A program made the translations under genes and the position numbers. A DNA stretch of 64,000 nt from Wurfbainia villosa. Lineage: Eukaryota > Streptophyta > Magnoliopsida > Zingiberales > Zingiberaceae. The DNA lies in NCBI GenBank assembly GCA_025175895.1, contig CM045991.1, positions 80,525,174-80,589,173 on the forward strand, in the 5' to 3' direction. Below the pieces are notes generated by a model. The model searched no databases. It was not told the DNA's origin and was given only the letters and a program-made list of their open reading frames with translations. Shown in pieces: positions 32,619-44,370 of this stretch; the first letter of the stretch is position 1; every line of letters begins with the position of its first letter.

Positions 32619-34829
32619 TATTAGAATATCTGAGAGATGTCCTAAGGCAATCGCCTTGTGTTTGAACCATTTATATGATAAATGAAGATTCACTATTTGA
32701 GTATACATATTTTCATGTATTTGATTAGATCTTAAACTCATTTACTGAATGTCAACGATACGATTCACAGCATGAGAGAATTTGTGATTGGATCACAACT
32801 AGTGAGTATCTCTACATGTGTAATTGTGATGTATCAGAATTATCCCTAGTCGATGAATTGATGGATTTGGACACCATCAATTTTGTCGAAAATAGCACGA
32901 GGTATACTCCTTGGTGTATCCAAGCAGCTGATTCTCACTAGCTGGAGACATTGTGATGTCCGGAGTTAATCGTCGATGCTAGTTATGGTAACTAGTTCAT
33001 TGGAGTGACCAGCCGTAAGACTTCATATGGTTCTTTGCATATATAGATATGTCAATGAAGTTTTTACTGCAGCTTAAGTGCGATGTTCCTTTGACTTGCG
33101 GTATTCAAGTCATCTTGATCATGAAGACCTATGCTTTGACATCTTAAACAAGTATCTCTGAGAAGATGTGGACCCGGGATGATTGGGCATAAGTCGAAGT
33201 GATCGAAGGTGTTTGAATAGCCTATAAAGGATTTACCACTCCTTGTGAGGAGATGTATACCCATGGCCTCTCGTCAGATTGTTACTAAAGTCTTTGGCCA
33301 AAGCATTACATGTTTAGAGTAAGGTACTCTTGGATACATGTGCAGTAACTAGAATCCGTAGGACGAGGAAATGATACTTGGGCTAGGTGTGACGTAGTCA
33401 ACCTAGTGGGGACTGACACTATAGACCATGTCCTGAACCAAGTGGGTATAAGATGAGTGAAGGGAATGGTGCATGATTCATTGTAGTTGCTGAAGGGTTT
33501 CAGAAATAGTTCTGGATCAACCGTTGATCTTTTCGATTAATTGGGGATCATGATGTACTACTAGGTGGCACTCATGATCGTTCTATAATTAATGGTTAAT
33601 TATAGATGGCCAACATAAATCGTGAACCTATTTGGTCACATGCACAACGAGCGTAATTCGAAAGATTTAAAACAAGTTTGAGAATGAGATTCTTAGACCG
33701 AGAGAAACTAGGTTTGGTTGGACTAAACAAGGAGCGAGCATTAAATCGTTTCAGTCGCAATGGAAGCATGGATGGCCCGTGTCTTATGAAGACATGATGG
33801 ATGAATCAAATTGGTTTGGTTCTAATCCAATGGTGGAGAATAAACCAAAGGGGTTTGGTTTGTTTTAAACGAATGAACCAAAGTTGGTTCGGTTCGTTTT
33901 AACATAAAATAGACCAAATCGGTTTGGTTTATTTTAACTTAAATTAATGGATTGGGTTAACGGGTTTTGGTTATGAACCAATAACCATTAGGAGAATTTG
34001 TTCTCTATAAAAATAGGGCTTAAGGGTTTTGTGAAAACCTAATCCAAGCAACCCCAAAGTTGCCGCCCCCCCCCCTCTCCTTCTCCTCTTGTGGTCGGCG
34101 CCCAAACCCTAGCCGTCGCCCACCCTTGTGCCGCCATCCAAGATCATTATCGGCATCCAAGCTTCAGCCGGCGACCCTCCGGTGATCTTCCTTGGCTCCA
34201 AGGACAAGGTGAGCATCTAGCTTCCTTATTTGGCCGGCGCTAATCCTCCACCAAAGCTGTCCAGTTTTCTTGACAGCTTGTTTATTTCGTGTCCGAGCAT
34301 CGTTTGGATGACGTTTGGAGCTCCGACAAAGGCTACTTTTCTGGGGATTTGATCTCCGGTAATCCTCAGAGGTGAAGGATGAAGGATTCGTCAAACGGTT
34401 GGCGAATACCTCTCCGGAGAAGCGAGTTTTTGAGGACTCGTTTTGAATCCGAATTTTAGTTTGGATTGTGATCTTCTCTCGATCACATCTTCTTCGACAC
34501 GAGGCTAGTGACTCGTACGAAGACGAGTCTCGTGACTTTGTGAAGTCAACCCAAAGATACTCTGCGTGGATACGGATAGAGGCGATTCTAGCGAGGATCG
34601 CTCCGGTTGATGCCTTTCCCGCTACACGTGATACGTAAGGTATACGTAGAATAAATTTCCTTTTATTGCAAAATTTGAAACTATGATTATGTCTACACAT
34701 ATTGTACTATGCATGCGTGTGGTGTGTGTGTTGTAATAAATTAGATTTACTATTTTTATTTCTTCCGCTGTGCACATGTTTACGAAACATGTTCGAACAC
34801 ACACTCGCCGCGGTGCCGGAAACCCAACA
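32619..34829 (+). repeat. Family-A LTR, first copy of nested block
   Basis: 2,211 bp. It starts as a mutated TGTTAGTAATATATGAG (T-A-TTAGAATATCT) and ends GCCGGAAACCCAACA. TATA box at 34006-34013. About 1% different from the copy at 47988 in compared stretches. The minus-strand frame 34700-34164 is LTR sequence. Confidence 0.92.
34006..34013 (+). promoter_or_regulatory. Family-A LTR TATA box
   Basis: TATAAAAA in TCTCTATAAAAATAGGG; same at 49376-49383. Confidence 0.6.
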
Positions 34830-34830
34830 G

Positions 34831-34840
34831 TGGTATCAGA
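34831..34840 (+). promoter_or_regulatory. Family-A primer-binding site, truncated
   Basis: TGGTATCAGA, then the sequence jumps to TTAGATTTGG. Compared with 50207-50420, about 200 bp including the PBS end are deleted, so this copy could not prime normally. Confidence 0.75.
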
Positions 34841-35911
34841 TTAGATTTGGAAATTTGTTTCCTAATTTAATCATGATTTGATTTGGGAAATCAAATCTTA
34901 AAATATTTTATTTCCATAAGTAGTTTTGATGATTTAGAGAATTTATTTCCTAAATTGACTTTCCTTAATCAACACTTTTCACAAAAAAAATATGTGATTA
35001 GATTTGGAAATTTGTTTCCTAATTTAATCATGATTTAATTTGGAGAATCAAATCTCAAACATATTTTATTTCCATAAATAGTTATGACATATAAGGAAAT
35101 TTTGTACATGTCATAATTGTATGTCATGTAATTGCATTAGACGCATATCATTATGTCATGCATGTCGTGACATGTAGATGTATGTCATGTATGCCATGTC
35201 ATGTAGATAATAGTTATTTGCATGCAAAGAGGATGAGACATAAAAACCCTTACTCAATATTAAAGCCTACACCTTCCATTAATATGGTTAGAACCAGAGT
35301 TCCGTTTCTTGTTTGGGTTGTTGGACTCTCTCCAAGCCCGGCTCGAACCCGAACATGTTCAAACCATGGAATAGTTTAATACTAATATGGTAAGAGTCAG
35401 AGGTCAATCGTTAGCTTTGGTTGTTGGACTCTCTCCAAGCTGGGCTAATTGGTTGAATGTGCTCTAACCATATTAAAACTATTTCTCGATTAATGGGTTG
35501 GCTTTAACCTGGAGCATCGGCTTGTTGGACTCTCTCCAAGGTCGATGTGAAGGGAGGTGAAGTTGGGTGCTATGCATATGATGCATACTTGTTAATGTGT
35601 TAACAACCCGATGTATGTGTGAACATTCAATAAGTTGATAGCACATTGTGATAGTTGCATATATGTGATATGCAATCGGTATATTTGATACCTACCATCG
35701 TAGTTATGAATGGCCTATTGGACTCTCTCCAAGGTTGTTCATATCTAAGTTGGATATCAGCCCATTCGGAGATGGACCTACGATCTCTCGAAGTGATTTT
35801 GGGTTTTTTGAAATTCGAAAAATGAATGGGATTTATAAATGTATGTTGATGCATTTTAAAATCATTTTCTCATATATGCTCGTTTTGTATTTCTAGGTTA
35901 ATCGATTGATC
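34841..35911 (+). promoter_or_regulatory. Family-A leader with four identical hairpins
   Basis: The 15-mer TTGGACTCTCTCCAA (stem TTGGA/TCCAA, loop CTCTC) occurs exactly at 35321, 35424, 35525 and 35718. All four are kept in the second copy (50903, 51006, 51107, 51300), and one survives in the minus-strand copy (27470). The region also has simple ATGTCATG-type repeats near 35140-35210. Conservation of all four in a region with point changes suggests function in RNA packaging, dimerisation or translation; this is inference. Confidence 0.75.
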
Positions 35912-37383
35912 ATGACGTCTTTGAATTTGCGCACTATTTTGGATTCGAATAAATTGACTGGGCCTAACTTCCTGGACTGGCTTAGAAACTTGAGAATTGT
36001 TCTCAAGGCGGAAAAGCTAGCGTATGTCCTTGAAGAGCCTCTTCCAAACCGTCCTAGGGACGATGCAACTCCAGACCAATTGTTGGCCTATCAGAAACAT
36101 GTGGAAGATTCTAAACTGACGAGTTGCATCATGCTAGTTGCGATGGTACCTGAGCTACAAAAGCAGCATGAGCATATGGATGCTAATACCATAGTCTTCC
36201 ATCTTCATGAGTTGTTTGATGAGCAAGCGAGATCCGAATGGTTCGATGTCTCCAGGCTCCTCTTCACCTCTAAGATGCAAGAAGGTTCGTATGTAGTGCA
36301 GTATGTGCTAAAGATGAACGGGTACATCGAGCGGCTAGCCACCCTCGGGTTTGTGATGGATCATGAATTAAGTATTGACTTAATTCTGCATTATTTTCCC
36401 AAGAGTTTCTCATAATTTGTGATGAATTATCGGATGAACAAATTAGAATCCACTATTCCTGAGCTCCTCAATATGCTAAAGACTGTGGAGCCTTCTGTGA
36501 AGCATGAGGAGAAGGCGGTTCTGTTAGTTGATTCATCAAAGAAAGGTTCTAAGAGGAAGGCAAAGGAACAAAAGAAAGGGAAGAACAAGAAGGCTAAGAA
36601 GGCAGAACCAGCACAAAAGGGCACTTGCCATCATTCTGGCAAGGAAGACCACTGGCGAAGAAATTGCAAGATTTATCTTGAGTCCGTGAAGAAGAAGAAG
36701 GCATCCGATGCCCCATCCTCTTCAGGTATCTTCGTTATTGATTGTCATTCTATTTCCTTAGACACTTGGGTATTGGATATTGGGTGTGGCTCACATATAT
36801 GTAATGACATACAGAGGCTAAAAAATAGAAGAAGACTCGTCAAAGGAGAGTCAAATTTGCGAGTTGGCAATAGAGCAAAGGTTGCTGCGGTCGCCATCAG
36901 AACTTATTTGCTGAAGCTCCCTAGTGGACTAGTATTGGAACTGGACAATTGCTATTGTGTTTCTTCTCTAATAAAGAACATTGTTTCTATTTTCTGCTTA
37001 AATAGAAATGGATACCATATGACTTTAGTAACAATTGTTGTTATATAACTTTGAATGGCGTACTTTATGGAACTGGAACTTTGAGCGATGGTATTTATAC
37101 GTTAGACGTATCCAGTGACATTTTCAATATCGAAGCGAGCAACAAGAGTGCTCGAAAAGATAATCAATTAGACTCCTACACGTGGCATTATCGTCTTGGC
37201 CATGCAAGCAAGAAACGCATGTCCAAATTACACCTTTGTGGAATTCTGGAATCGTTTGAATTGGATTCATACGATACATGCGAATCATGCTTGAAAGGCA
37301 AGATGACTAAGTTACCTTTTACAGGAAAAGGTGAACGAGTGGGAGAGTTGCTAGGTCTAATACATACTGATGTATGTGGACCT
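35912..37383 (+). pseudogene. gag-pol: Family-A gag, protease and integrase start (to Siv2 insertion)
   Basis: The gag frame runs MTSLNLRTILDSNKLTGPNF, VFHLHELFDEQARSEWFDVS, then TAA at 36413 (CAA to TAA, expected FSQFVMNY). It continues in the same frame through a Lys-rich stretch and CHHSGKEDHWRRNC, in which the second knuckle Cys is Ser. The protease reads TWVLDIGCGSH where DTG is expected, a probable loss of activity. A one-base deletion near 37025 shifts the frame. From 37051 the pre-integrase and HHCC finger follow (WHYRLGHA, CESCLKGKMTKLPF) to HTDVCGP, where Siv2 inserted. The frame resumes at 45595. Confidence 0.88.
37379..37383. repeat. Target-site duplication of Siv2, left copy (GACCT)
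   Basis: GACCT, repeated at 45590-45594; it encodes the Gly-Pro step of the host integrase. Confidence 0.95.
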
Positions 37384-38574
37384 TGTTAGGACCCTTGGAA
37401 TGGCTAGAGGGGGGGTGATTAGCCTTTCTTTCTTTCTACAAAAACGTTAGCAGAAGCAATACAAATATAAACACAAATAAAAGCAAGAAACAAAGCTAAC
37501 ACCTGATGTAACGTGGTTCGGAGATGACGCTCCTACTCCACGGCAATCCGTAAGGTGGATTAGCCCTAATCAATCTTCACTAGAACCTCCTTTGGTTGAA
37601 CCAAGGTGGAGAAACCTTATCTTACAATGCACTCCTCTTCTTTACAATGATGGAAGATTAGGATTAGAGAAGAGGAGGTTTTGTATTGCTAAAAAAACTT
37701 GGAAAGCTTGGTGAGCACGTAGGTGTAGTTGGGAGCAAGAGCACTAGCTTCACCAAGCTCCCCATGGCCCCTTTTTATAGAAGAGGGCTGTTTTCCTGGG
37801 CTTGATCGATCGATGCTTACCATCACCGATTGCCGGGCCAACGGCCAAACGCGATCTCCGCGGAAGATTCGAGCCGTAATCTCCAAGGGTGATCACCGAC
37901 CGATCCTCCATCACCGATCGATGGGGTGATCGATCAAGTGATCAGCGAATGAGTGCGCATCGCATTCGTGGTGATATTCCCTTGATCGGTTGATCGATGC
38001 CTCGCGGCCGATCGATCACGATCGGCCGATCGCTTCGCCGGCGATCGATGGTTAGGTTTCACCGACTCAATCGAACGCGACGACTGGGCCGATCGATACA
38101 TCGTATCGCCGATCGATACTCATCAAGTATGAGTAATTCATACTTGATTTTATACCCTAGACCTAGACTCAACCTTCTAGCTCCTCAATAAGCCTTGCGC
38201 CTTCAGGATCCCTCTGAGTCCGCGACTTGTTCATCCTTTGCGCTTTGCTTCCAAGAGCTTCCTTCGGTTTCGTCATGTCTTGGGTTGCCAAATGCTTGGA
38301 CTTTATGCCGCCAAGACTACAATCTTGGACTTATGCTGCCAAAATTTTACTTTGGACTTCCTTTGCCAAGGTTCACTTGGACTTTACGCTGCCAAGACTA
38401 CAAGCTTGGTCTTATGCTGCTAAGATCATACTTGGACTTCCTTTGCCAAGATCATACTTGGACTTCCCTGTCACTTAAACATTTTCGCAATTAGATCACA
38501 AGATATTGCCTAACTTAGATGATTATCCAAACATCAAAACATATATAAATGCTTGGAGCATTGTTGCACCAACA
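37384..38574 (-). repeat. Siv2 3' LTR
   Basis: On the minus strand TGTTGGTGCAACAATGCTCC (38574) to CTAACA (37384). TATA box (TATAAAAAG, minus) at 37771-37779. A patch at 37792-38105 differs strongly from the 5' LTR. It contains a minisatellite around TTTGCCAAGATCATACTTGG (38300-38480); the frames at 38195-38494 are due to it. Confidence 0.95.
38250..38485. repeat. LTR minisatellite, TGCCAAGACTACAAGCTTGG-like units
   Basis: About six imperfect units of roughly 25-40 bp pairing GCCAAG with CTTGG, so each unit can also fold on itself. The same array in the 5' LTR (45283-45487) has slightly different unit composition. Confidence 0.65.
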
Positions 38575-38590
38575 ATCTCCCCCTTTTTGA
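38575..38590 (-). promoter_or_regulatory. Siv2 terminal polypurine tract
   Basis: On the minus strand AAAAAGGGGGAGAT abuts the 3' LTR, the same sequence as in Siv1. Confidence 0.85.
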
Positions 38591-39610
38591 TGTTTGACAA
38601 TCATTTAAGTTAGGTCTTTAAAAGTACACACATAATATGAATTATAACTTAAAACACTCCTTCTCCCCCTTTGACATACATCAAAAAGAGAAGGATTCAA
38701 AAATGAAAGAATTAAAGGTGTTGGATCTTGGACTAAGGCATAAGATAGAAATTAAGCTCCCCCTTAATCCAAGACATGCTTTATAATGTGTAAACAATAT
38801 TTGACGCAAAGCATAACAACAATTCAAAGATTAAGTCCTAACATTGCACCAACAATGGTTTTGGGGATGAAAAAGATATAATTTATGAAAACTCCCCCTA
38901 AAACACTGCATTAATTAGTCCTAAAACTTGTTTATACGTAATATTATCATACCATAGTGTTAGGACATCAAAGATACACCAAATATCAGAAAATGGAGTT
39001 TATTATCAGAAAACACAATGTATCAGTCGACTGGTTTCTGAACCAGTCGACTGCTAGGCCTGAAACCGAAATTTCAGCCTTTTCAGCCCAATTTCAGAAA
39101 TGCGGTAGAAATTCCAGAAATCTCGAAAAATCACAAAATTTTGCGTACACATTTCTGAAATCATAGTTTATCAAGGAAAAATAATTTGAAAAATATATTT
39201 TTTTCAGATTACAAGATTGATACAAACTTGGAACCTATCAAAAGTTCTAAAGATTTTGCAAACTTTGTATCACTTTTGTGTTCCATTTGAAAACTGTTTT
39301 TCAAAATATGATGAACATAGTTTAAAATATATATTATTTGGAATTTCCAACCATGTTCTTTGAGCTATGTATTCATTACTTGAATACAAGCCTTCCCAAT
39401 GATTGGTCCATAAGGTTTTTATGTCTCTAAGTGTGGTATTGGCTCATAGTAATGCATCATAACAAACATGATGAGCCAAGTACACCTTCCCTATCATCTC
39501 ACATGTTTCTAAGTATTTCAATACAAAAATCAAGGTTTCTTAAGGCTTTTGTGAGATGCATCAAGGTATAAAGAAGCTATATAAGTATAGGATCATGCAA
39601 ACCTAGAATT
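38591..39610 (-). promoter_or_regulatory. Siv2 3' non-coding region: extra polypurine tracts, palindromes and stem
   Basis: Further polypurine tracts (minus strand) lie near 38661 (CAAAGGGGGAGAAG), 38756 and 38881. Two CAGTCGACTG palindromes lie at 39024-39033 and 39044-39053, themselves in inverted arrangement. The CATCTCAC/GTGAGATG pair is at 39495-39502 and 39551-39558, right after pol as in Siv1. No env-like frame. Confidence 0.6.
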
Positions 39611-42600
39611 TTACTCTACAAAGCACATACCAAGCTCTCTCCTTAATGATGAAAATTCGGCTTCGGGAAGAGCTTTGGTGAAGATATCGGCAAGGTTGGA
39701 CTTAGATTCTACATAATTAAGTTCAATGTCCCCTCTTGCCACATGATCTCTTATGAAGTGATGTTTCACTTCAATGTGCTTGGTTCGAGAGTGATGTACC
39801 GGATTTTTGGTCAAGTTGATGGTACTCACATTATCGTAATAAACTTTAATGTTAGAGTAGTGTAGCTCATAGTCCACAAGAGTATGTCTCATCCAAAGTA
39901 ATTGAGCTACACAACCACCCATAGCCACATATTCGGCTTCGGTGGTTGATAAAGCAACACAATGTTGCTTCCTACTACTCCAACTAACTAGGGAGGACCC
40001 AAGAAATTGGCATCCACCACTAGTACTCTTCCTATCCAATTTGCACCCGGCATAATCGGAATCGGTATAACCAAGCAATTCAAATGACCTAGTCCTAGGA
40101 TACCAAAGTCCTACATTTAGGGTGCCTTTAATATATCTTAATATTCTCTTAATGGCTACTAAATGTGATTCTTTGGCACAAGATTGGTATCTTGCACACA
40201 TACCTACCGCAAATACAATGTCGGGTCTACTAGCGGTTAGGTATAGTAGGCTGCCAATCATACTCCTATAAAGTTTAAGATCAATTGATTTACCTTCATG
40301 ATCACTATCTATCCTAGTGCTAGTGGCCATAGGAGTGGTTACAATTTTGGCATTTTCCAAACCAAATTTCTTGATCATTTCATTTGCATATTTGGTTTGA
40401 TAAATATGAATACCCTCATTGGTTTGTTTGACTTGTAAACCTAGGAAAAAGGTAAGCTCTCCAACCAAACTCATTTCAAATTCATTTTCCATATTTTTTA
40501 TAAAGTCTTGAAGAAGATCATCATTTGTTGACCCAAAAATGATATCATCAACATATACTTGGGCTATGAATATATCTTTTAATGTTGACTTTATAAACAA
40601 AGTTTGATCTACTTGACCTCTTCTAAAATCCTTAGAAATTAAGAACGATGACAATCTTTCATACCATGCCCGGGGAGCTTGTTTTAACCCATATAATGCT
40701 TTCCTAAGCTTACATACATGATTTGGATAATCTATGTTCTCAAATCCGGGTGGTTGTTCTACATATACTTCCTCCTTAATATAACCATTTAAGAATGCCG
40801 ATTTAACATCCATTTGGTAAAGTTTAAATCCCATGTAGGAAGCATACCCTAAGAGAATCCTAATAGATTCTAACCTCGCAACCGGGGCATAAGTCTCATC
40901 ATAGTCAAGCCCCTCAACTTGATTGAATCCCCTAGCAACCAACCTAGCCTTATTTCTAGTGATATTTCCTTGATCATCTAGCTTATTCCTAAAAACCCAT
41001 CTTGTAGTAATTATTGTGCTATCATTGGGTCTATGTACTAATTCCCACACTTGACTTCTCTCAAATTGAGCCAATTCATCTTGCATTGCCAAAATCCAAT
41101 CCGGATCATGTAATGCATCATTGATCGATTTGGGCTCAATTTGTGAGATAAGAGCTACTTGACTAGTAGGAGGTCTATGAAATGACCTAGTTCTTACTCC
41201 TTGAGATAGATCTCCTACTACTTGGTCAAGTGGATGATCTTGATGAATTCTTAGGTTTCTAGAAGGTGTTTCAAGTTGATCATTGTTATCTTCCACCCTT
41301 CTTTCATCATCGGAGTCTCCTCTTCCTCCCCCTTGATCATTACCCCTAATGGTCAAATTTTGAAGTTTTTGGGTAATGTTTTGATTATTGTCATTAATAT
41401 CCTTATCAATGGAGGACTTTCTAGGGTAGGTACTAGTATTTTCATCAAATTGAACATTGGAAGACTCCTCAATCCCTTTGGTTCTCTTATTGTAGACTCT
41501 ATACCCTCTACTTGTGGATGAGTATCCAACTAGGATTCCCTCATCCGCTTTTGATTCAAATTTTCCTAAGTTATCTTTGGTGTTTAGAATATAAACTTTA
41601 CATCCAAAGACTTTGAAATAATGAATTGTGGGTATAGTCCCATTCCATAATTCAAATGGTGTTTTTCCTAAAAACCTATGGATTTGAACCCTATTTTGGA
41701 TATAGCAAGTGGTATTAACCGCTTCCTCCCACAAGTAGCTAGGTAGAGAATATGCATTAAGCATAGTCCTAGCCGCCTCTTGTAGGGCACGATTTCTCCT
41801 TTCCACCACCCCATTTTGTTGGGGTGTTCTAGGACAAGAGAACTCATGCTTGTACCCTTGCTCTAAACAAAATTATGAAAATTTTAAGTTTTCAAATTCA
41901 CCACCATGATCACTACGAATCCGGTTGATTTTGAGACTCTTTTCATTTTCAACCCTTTTACTAAATCCTATGATTATTTCTAAGGTATCATCCTTATGTT
42001 TCATAAAGTGGACCCAAGTATACCTAGAAAAATCATCTACTATAACCAAACAATATTTATTACCATTTAAAGATGGAGTACTATGGCAATCAAACAAGTC
42101 AAGATGCAATAACTCTAATGGTAAAGAGGTGTTAGTTAGAGTTTTACCTTTGTGTGATGCCTTTGTTTGTTTTCCTTCTTGGCATGCATCACACAATTTG
42201 TTCTTGACATACTTGATCTTTGGTAGCCCTTTGACCAACTCCATCTTGGCTACCTTGGCTATGTTTTTCATGTTGATGTGCCCCAATCTTCTATGCCATA
42301 GCCAACTTTCCTCTTCTTTTGCAACAAAACACTTAGTAGAAATGTTAGAAGCACATGAAAGATCAACATAATAGATATTTGATTTCCTATATCCAACTAA
42401 CATGCAATCATTTAATTCCTTGTGTCTAATCATGCATTTAGAGGATTCAAAGGAGACATGATAGTTTGCATCACAAAGTTGACTAACACTTAATAAATTG
42501 AATTTCATATTTTCAACTAGTAAAACTTTGTGAATGACAATCGTGGGGGATATCTCAATTGTACCTCTACCTAATATCTTGAGTTTTCCACTATTCCCAA

Positions 42601-42694
42601 AAGACACCGCTCCCTTCTTCACATATTTAATTGTGGAGAACTTGCTCACATCCCCGGTTATATGTGTTGAGCAACCGCTATCCACAATCCACAT
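39611..42694 (-). pseudogene. pol: Siv2 protease, integrase, RT, RNase H (one stop)
   Basis: One frame from 42694 to 39611 has a single TAA at 41873. Protease core WIVDSGCSTHITGD. Integrase: HHCC finger (WHRRLGHI, LCDACQEGKQTKA), first Asp in LHLDLF, RSDHGGEFEN, VVERRNRALQEA (DDE complete). The stop falls between the second Asp and the Glu. RT: FRNKLDDQGNITRNKARLVA, YQMDVKSAFLNG, ALYGLKQAPRAWYERL and an intact VYVDDIIFG. RNase H: GYTDSDYAG, STTEAEYVAMGG, DNVSTINLTKNP, ending LRRELGMCFVE. All catalytic residues I can identify in RT and RNase H are present. The upstream stop at 42710 and the gag breaks mean a full polyprotein is unlikely. Confidence 0.92.
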
Positions 42695-42709
42695 ACCTCG
42701 TTCTCCTAC

Positions 42710-44340
42710 CTAAATCACATGAAAAATACAAGCTTTTGGTACCCAAACATTTGGACCGGTAACATTAAGTAAAAACCTCTTAGGTAGCCATGCTTTCTTA
42801 ACTTTTCCCTTAATGGTTGCTTTTCTATTAATCAATGAAATATAAGCAACTTCTTTTTCTTTTGGCTTATATCCTAAACCGGCCTTGTTATAAACCGCTC
42901 TTTGCCTACTAAGAATCATATCAAGACACTTTGAGCCATTTGAAAATTTTTCTAAACATGCTTTCAATTCATTAACCTCATCCCTAAGTTTGTCATTTTC
43001 TTCCTTAAGCATGCAAGAATCAACATGTGAAGGTTTTTCATTTCTAATAGCCTTTAGTTCTACCTTCATGCTCTTAACCTTAGATTTAGACTTATCTAAA
43101 GCTTCTTGAAGATAGGCAATTGATTTATAAAAAAGCTTAACCTTGGGAGAGTTCATTACCTCATCGTCACTAGATGACGATTCATCGCTTGAGGAATCTT
43201 CTTGGCTTGATGTGCCCGAATCATCTCCTAGTGCCATGAGTGCCACATGGCGTGTGATGTGGCAAAGCTCATCATCGGAGGAAGAGTCTTCAACACTTGG
43301 TGTGTCCCATGTGGTTTGAGCCACCATGGCCTCCTTCTTCTTCTTCTCCTTCTTGTTCTTCTTTTTCTTTTCCTTTTCCTCCTTCTTCTTTAGCTCCGGG
43401 CAATTCGGCTTTATGTGCCCCTTCTTGTTGCAAGCATGGCAAATCACATTATTGTTAAAACTTGAATTACCACTATTTTTACCTCTTGAAGAATGGGACC
43501 TCTTTCTTGCATCTCTATTCTTGAATTCCTTTGATTTTCTAAGGAACTTCTTGACAAAATGGGCCATCTCACTAGCCGAATCTTCGTCACTACTTGACTC
43601 ACGCTCCGACTCGGATGATGATGACACCTCTTTCCTTTCTTTCTTCTTCTTTTCTTTCTTCTCAACAAATAGAGCTTAGCCCTTTTCCTTAGAAGACATG
43701 TTAGTTTGCTCATGCAATTCAAACTCACAAAATAGTTCATCAATTTTAATTTGCGAAAGATCCCTAGTTACCTTAATGGCATCAACTATAGAAGTCCATA
43801 AAGAATTTCTAGGAAATGCTTGTAAAATATACCTTACTAAATCCGGTTGTCAACTTGCTCACCTATGATATGGAGTCCGTTAACAATTTCTTTGAACCTT
43901 CCATGCATTTGGCTTACGGTTTCATGCATCTTCATTTGGAAGGCTTGAAGTTGTCCAATTAGTAGGTCCTTCTTGGCCCTCTTTGACTCCTTGGAACCTT
44001 CATTTAGCTCAATGAGCTTTTCCCATAGCTCCTTGGCGGATTCGAAAGGCCCCACCTTGTTGAGTTGCTCCATGGTAATGCCGCATTGAATGGTGAGTAC
44101 CGCCTTGGCATTTGATTCGAATTTGCGGTTCATTTCCCTTGTCCAATCCTTGCTTGGAATAGGGTCTCCATGTTCATCCACCGGTTCCTCGAAGCCATCT
44201 ACAATGCTATGCCAAATTTCAATATTACTCATAAGATACTAATTCATCCTACCTTTCACGCAAAATGACTCCGTCAAGAGCGGTGGCTTGGCGGTGCTAT
44301 ATCCTCTTGAAGAGCCATTGATGTCTTGGTTGATGGTGAG
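42710..44340 (-). pseudogene. gag: Siv2 gag (two frameshifts/stops)
   Basis: Coding begins almost at the PBS (NGSSRGYSTAKPPLL near 44310), without a clear ATG and with a stop before MSNIEIWHSIVDGFEEPVDE (44232). The UBN2-type part follows (LWEKLIELNEGSKESKRAKK, HGRFKEIVNGLHIIGEQVDN). A one-base loss near 43850 and a TAA near 43676 break it. From 43627, Ser/Glu-rich sequence and CCHC CHACNKKGHIKPNC follow, then a Lys-rich run, a coiled coil (about 43000-42900) and the Sirevirus-like RQRAVYNKAGLGY. It ends at TAG 42710, five codons before the protease frame, so protease would need read-through or the stop is a mutation. Confidence 0.85.
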
Positions 44341-44356
44341 ATCTTCCAAGCTATCC

Positions 44357-44368
44357 GGCTCGATACCA
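44357..44368 (-). promoter_or_regulatory. Siv2 primer-binding site
   Basis: On the minus strand TGGTATCGAGCC, two bases after the 5' LTR. It differs from the usual TGGTATCAGAGC. There is almost no leader between it and gag-like coding. Confidence 0.8.
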
Positions 44369-44370
44369 CT

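Noticed and set aside
34164..34700. 178-codon minus-strand frame
   Set aside because: Antisense to the family-A LTR; broken in the copies at 49476 and 21699.
38195..38494. Overlapping Cys/Leu-rich frames
   Set aside because: Products of the LTR minisatellite, open in several frames at once.
43326..43679. Phe/Leu-rich plus-strand frame
   Set aside because: Antisense shadow of the Lys/Glu/Ser-rich Siv2 gag region.
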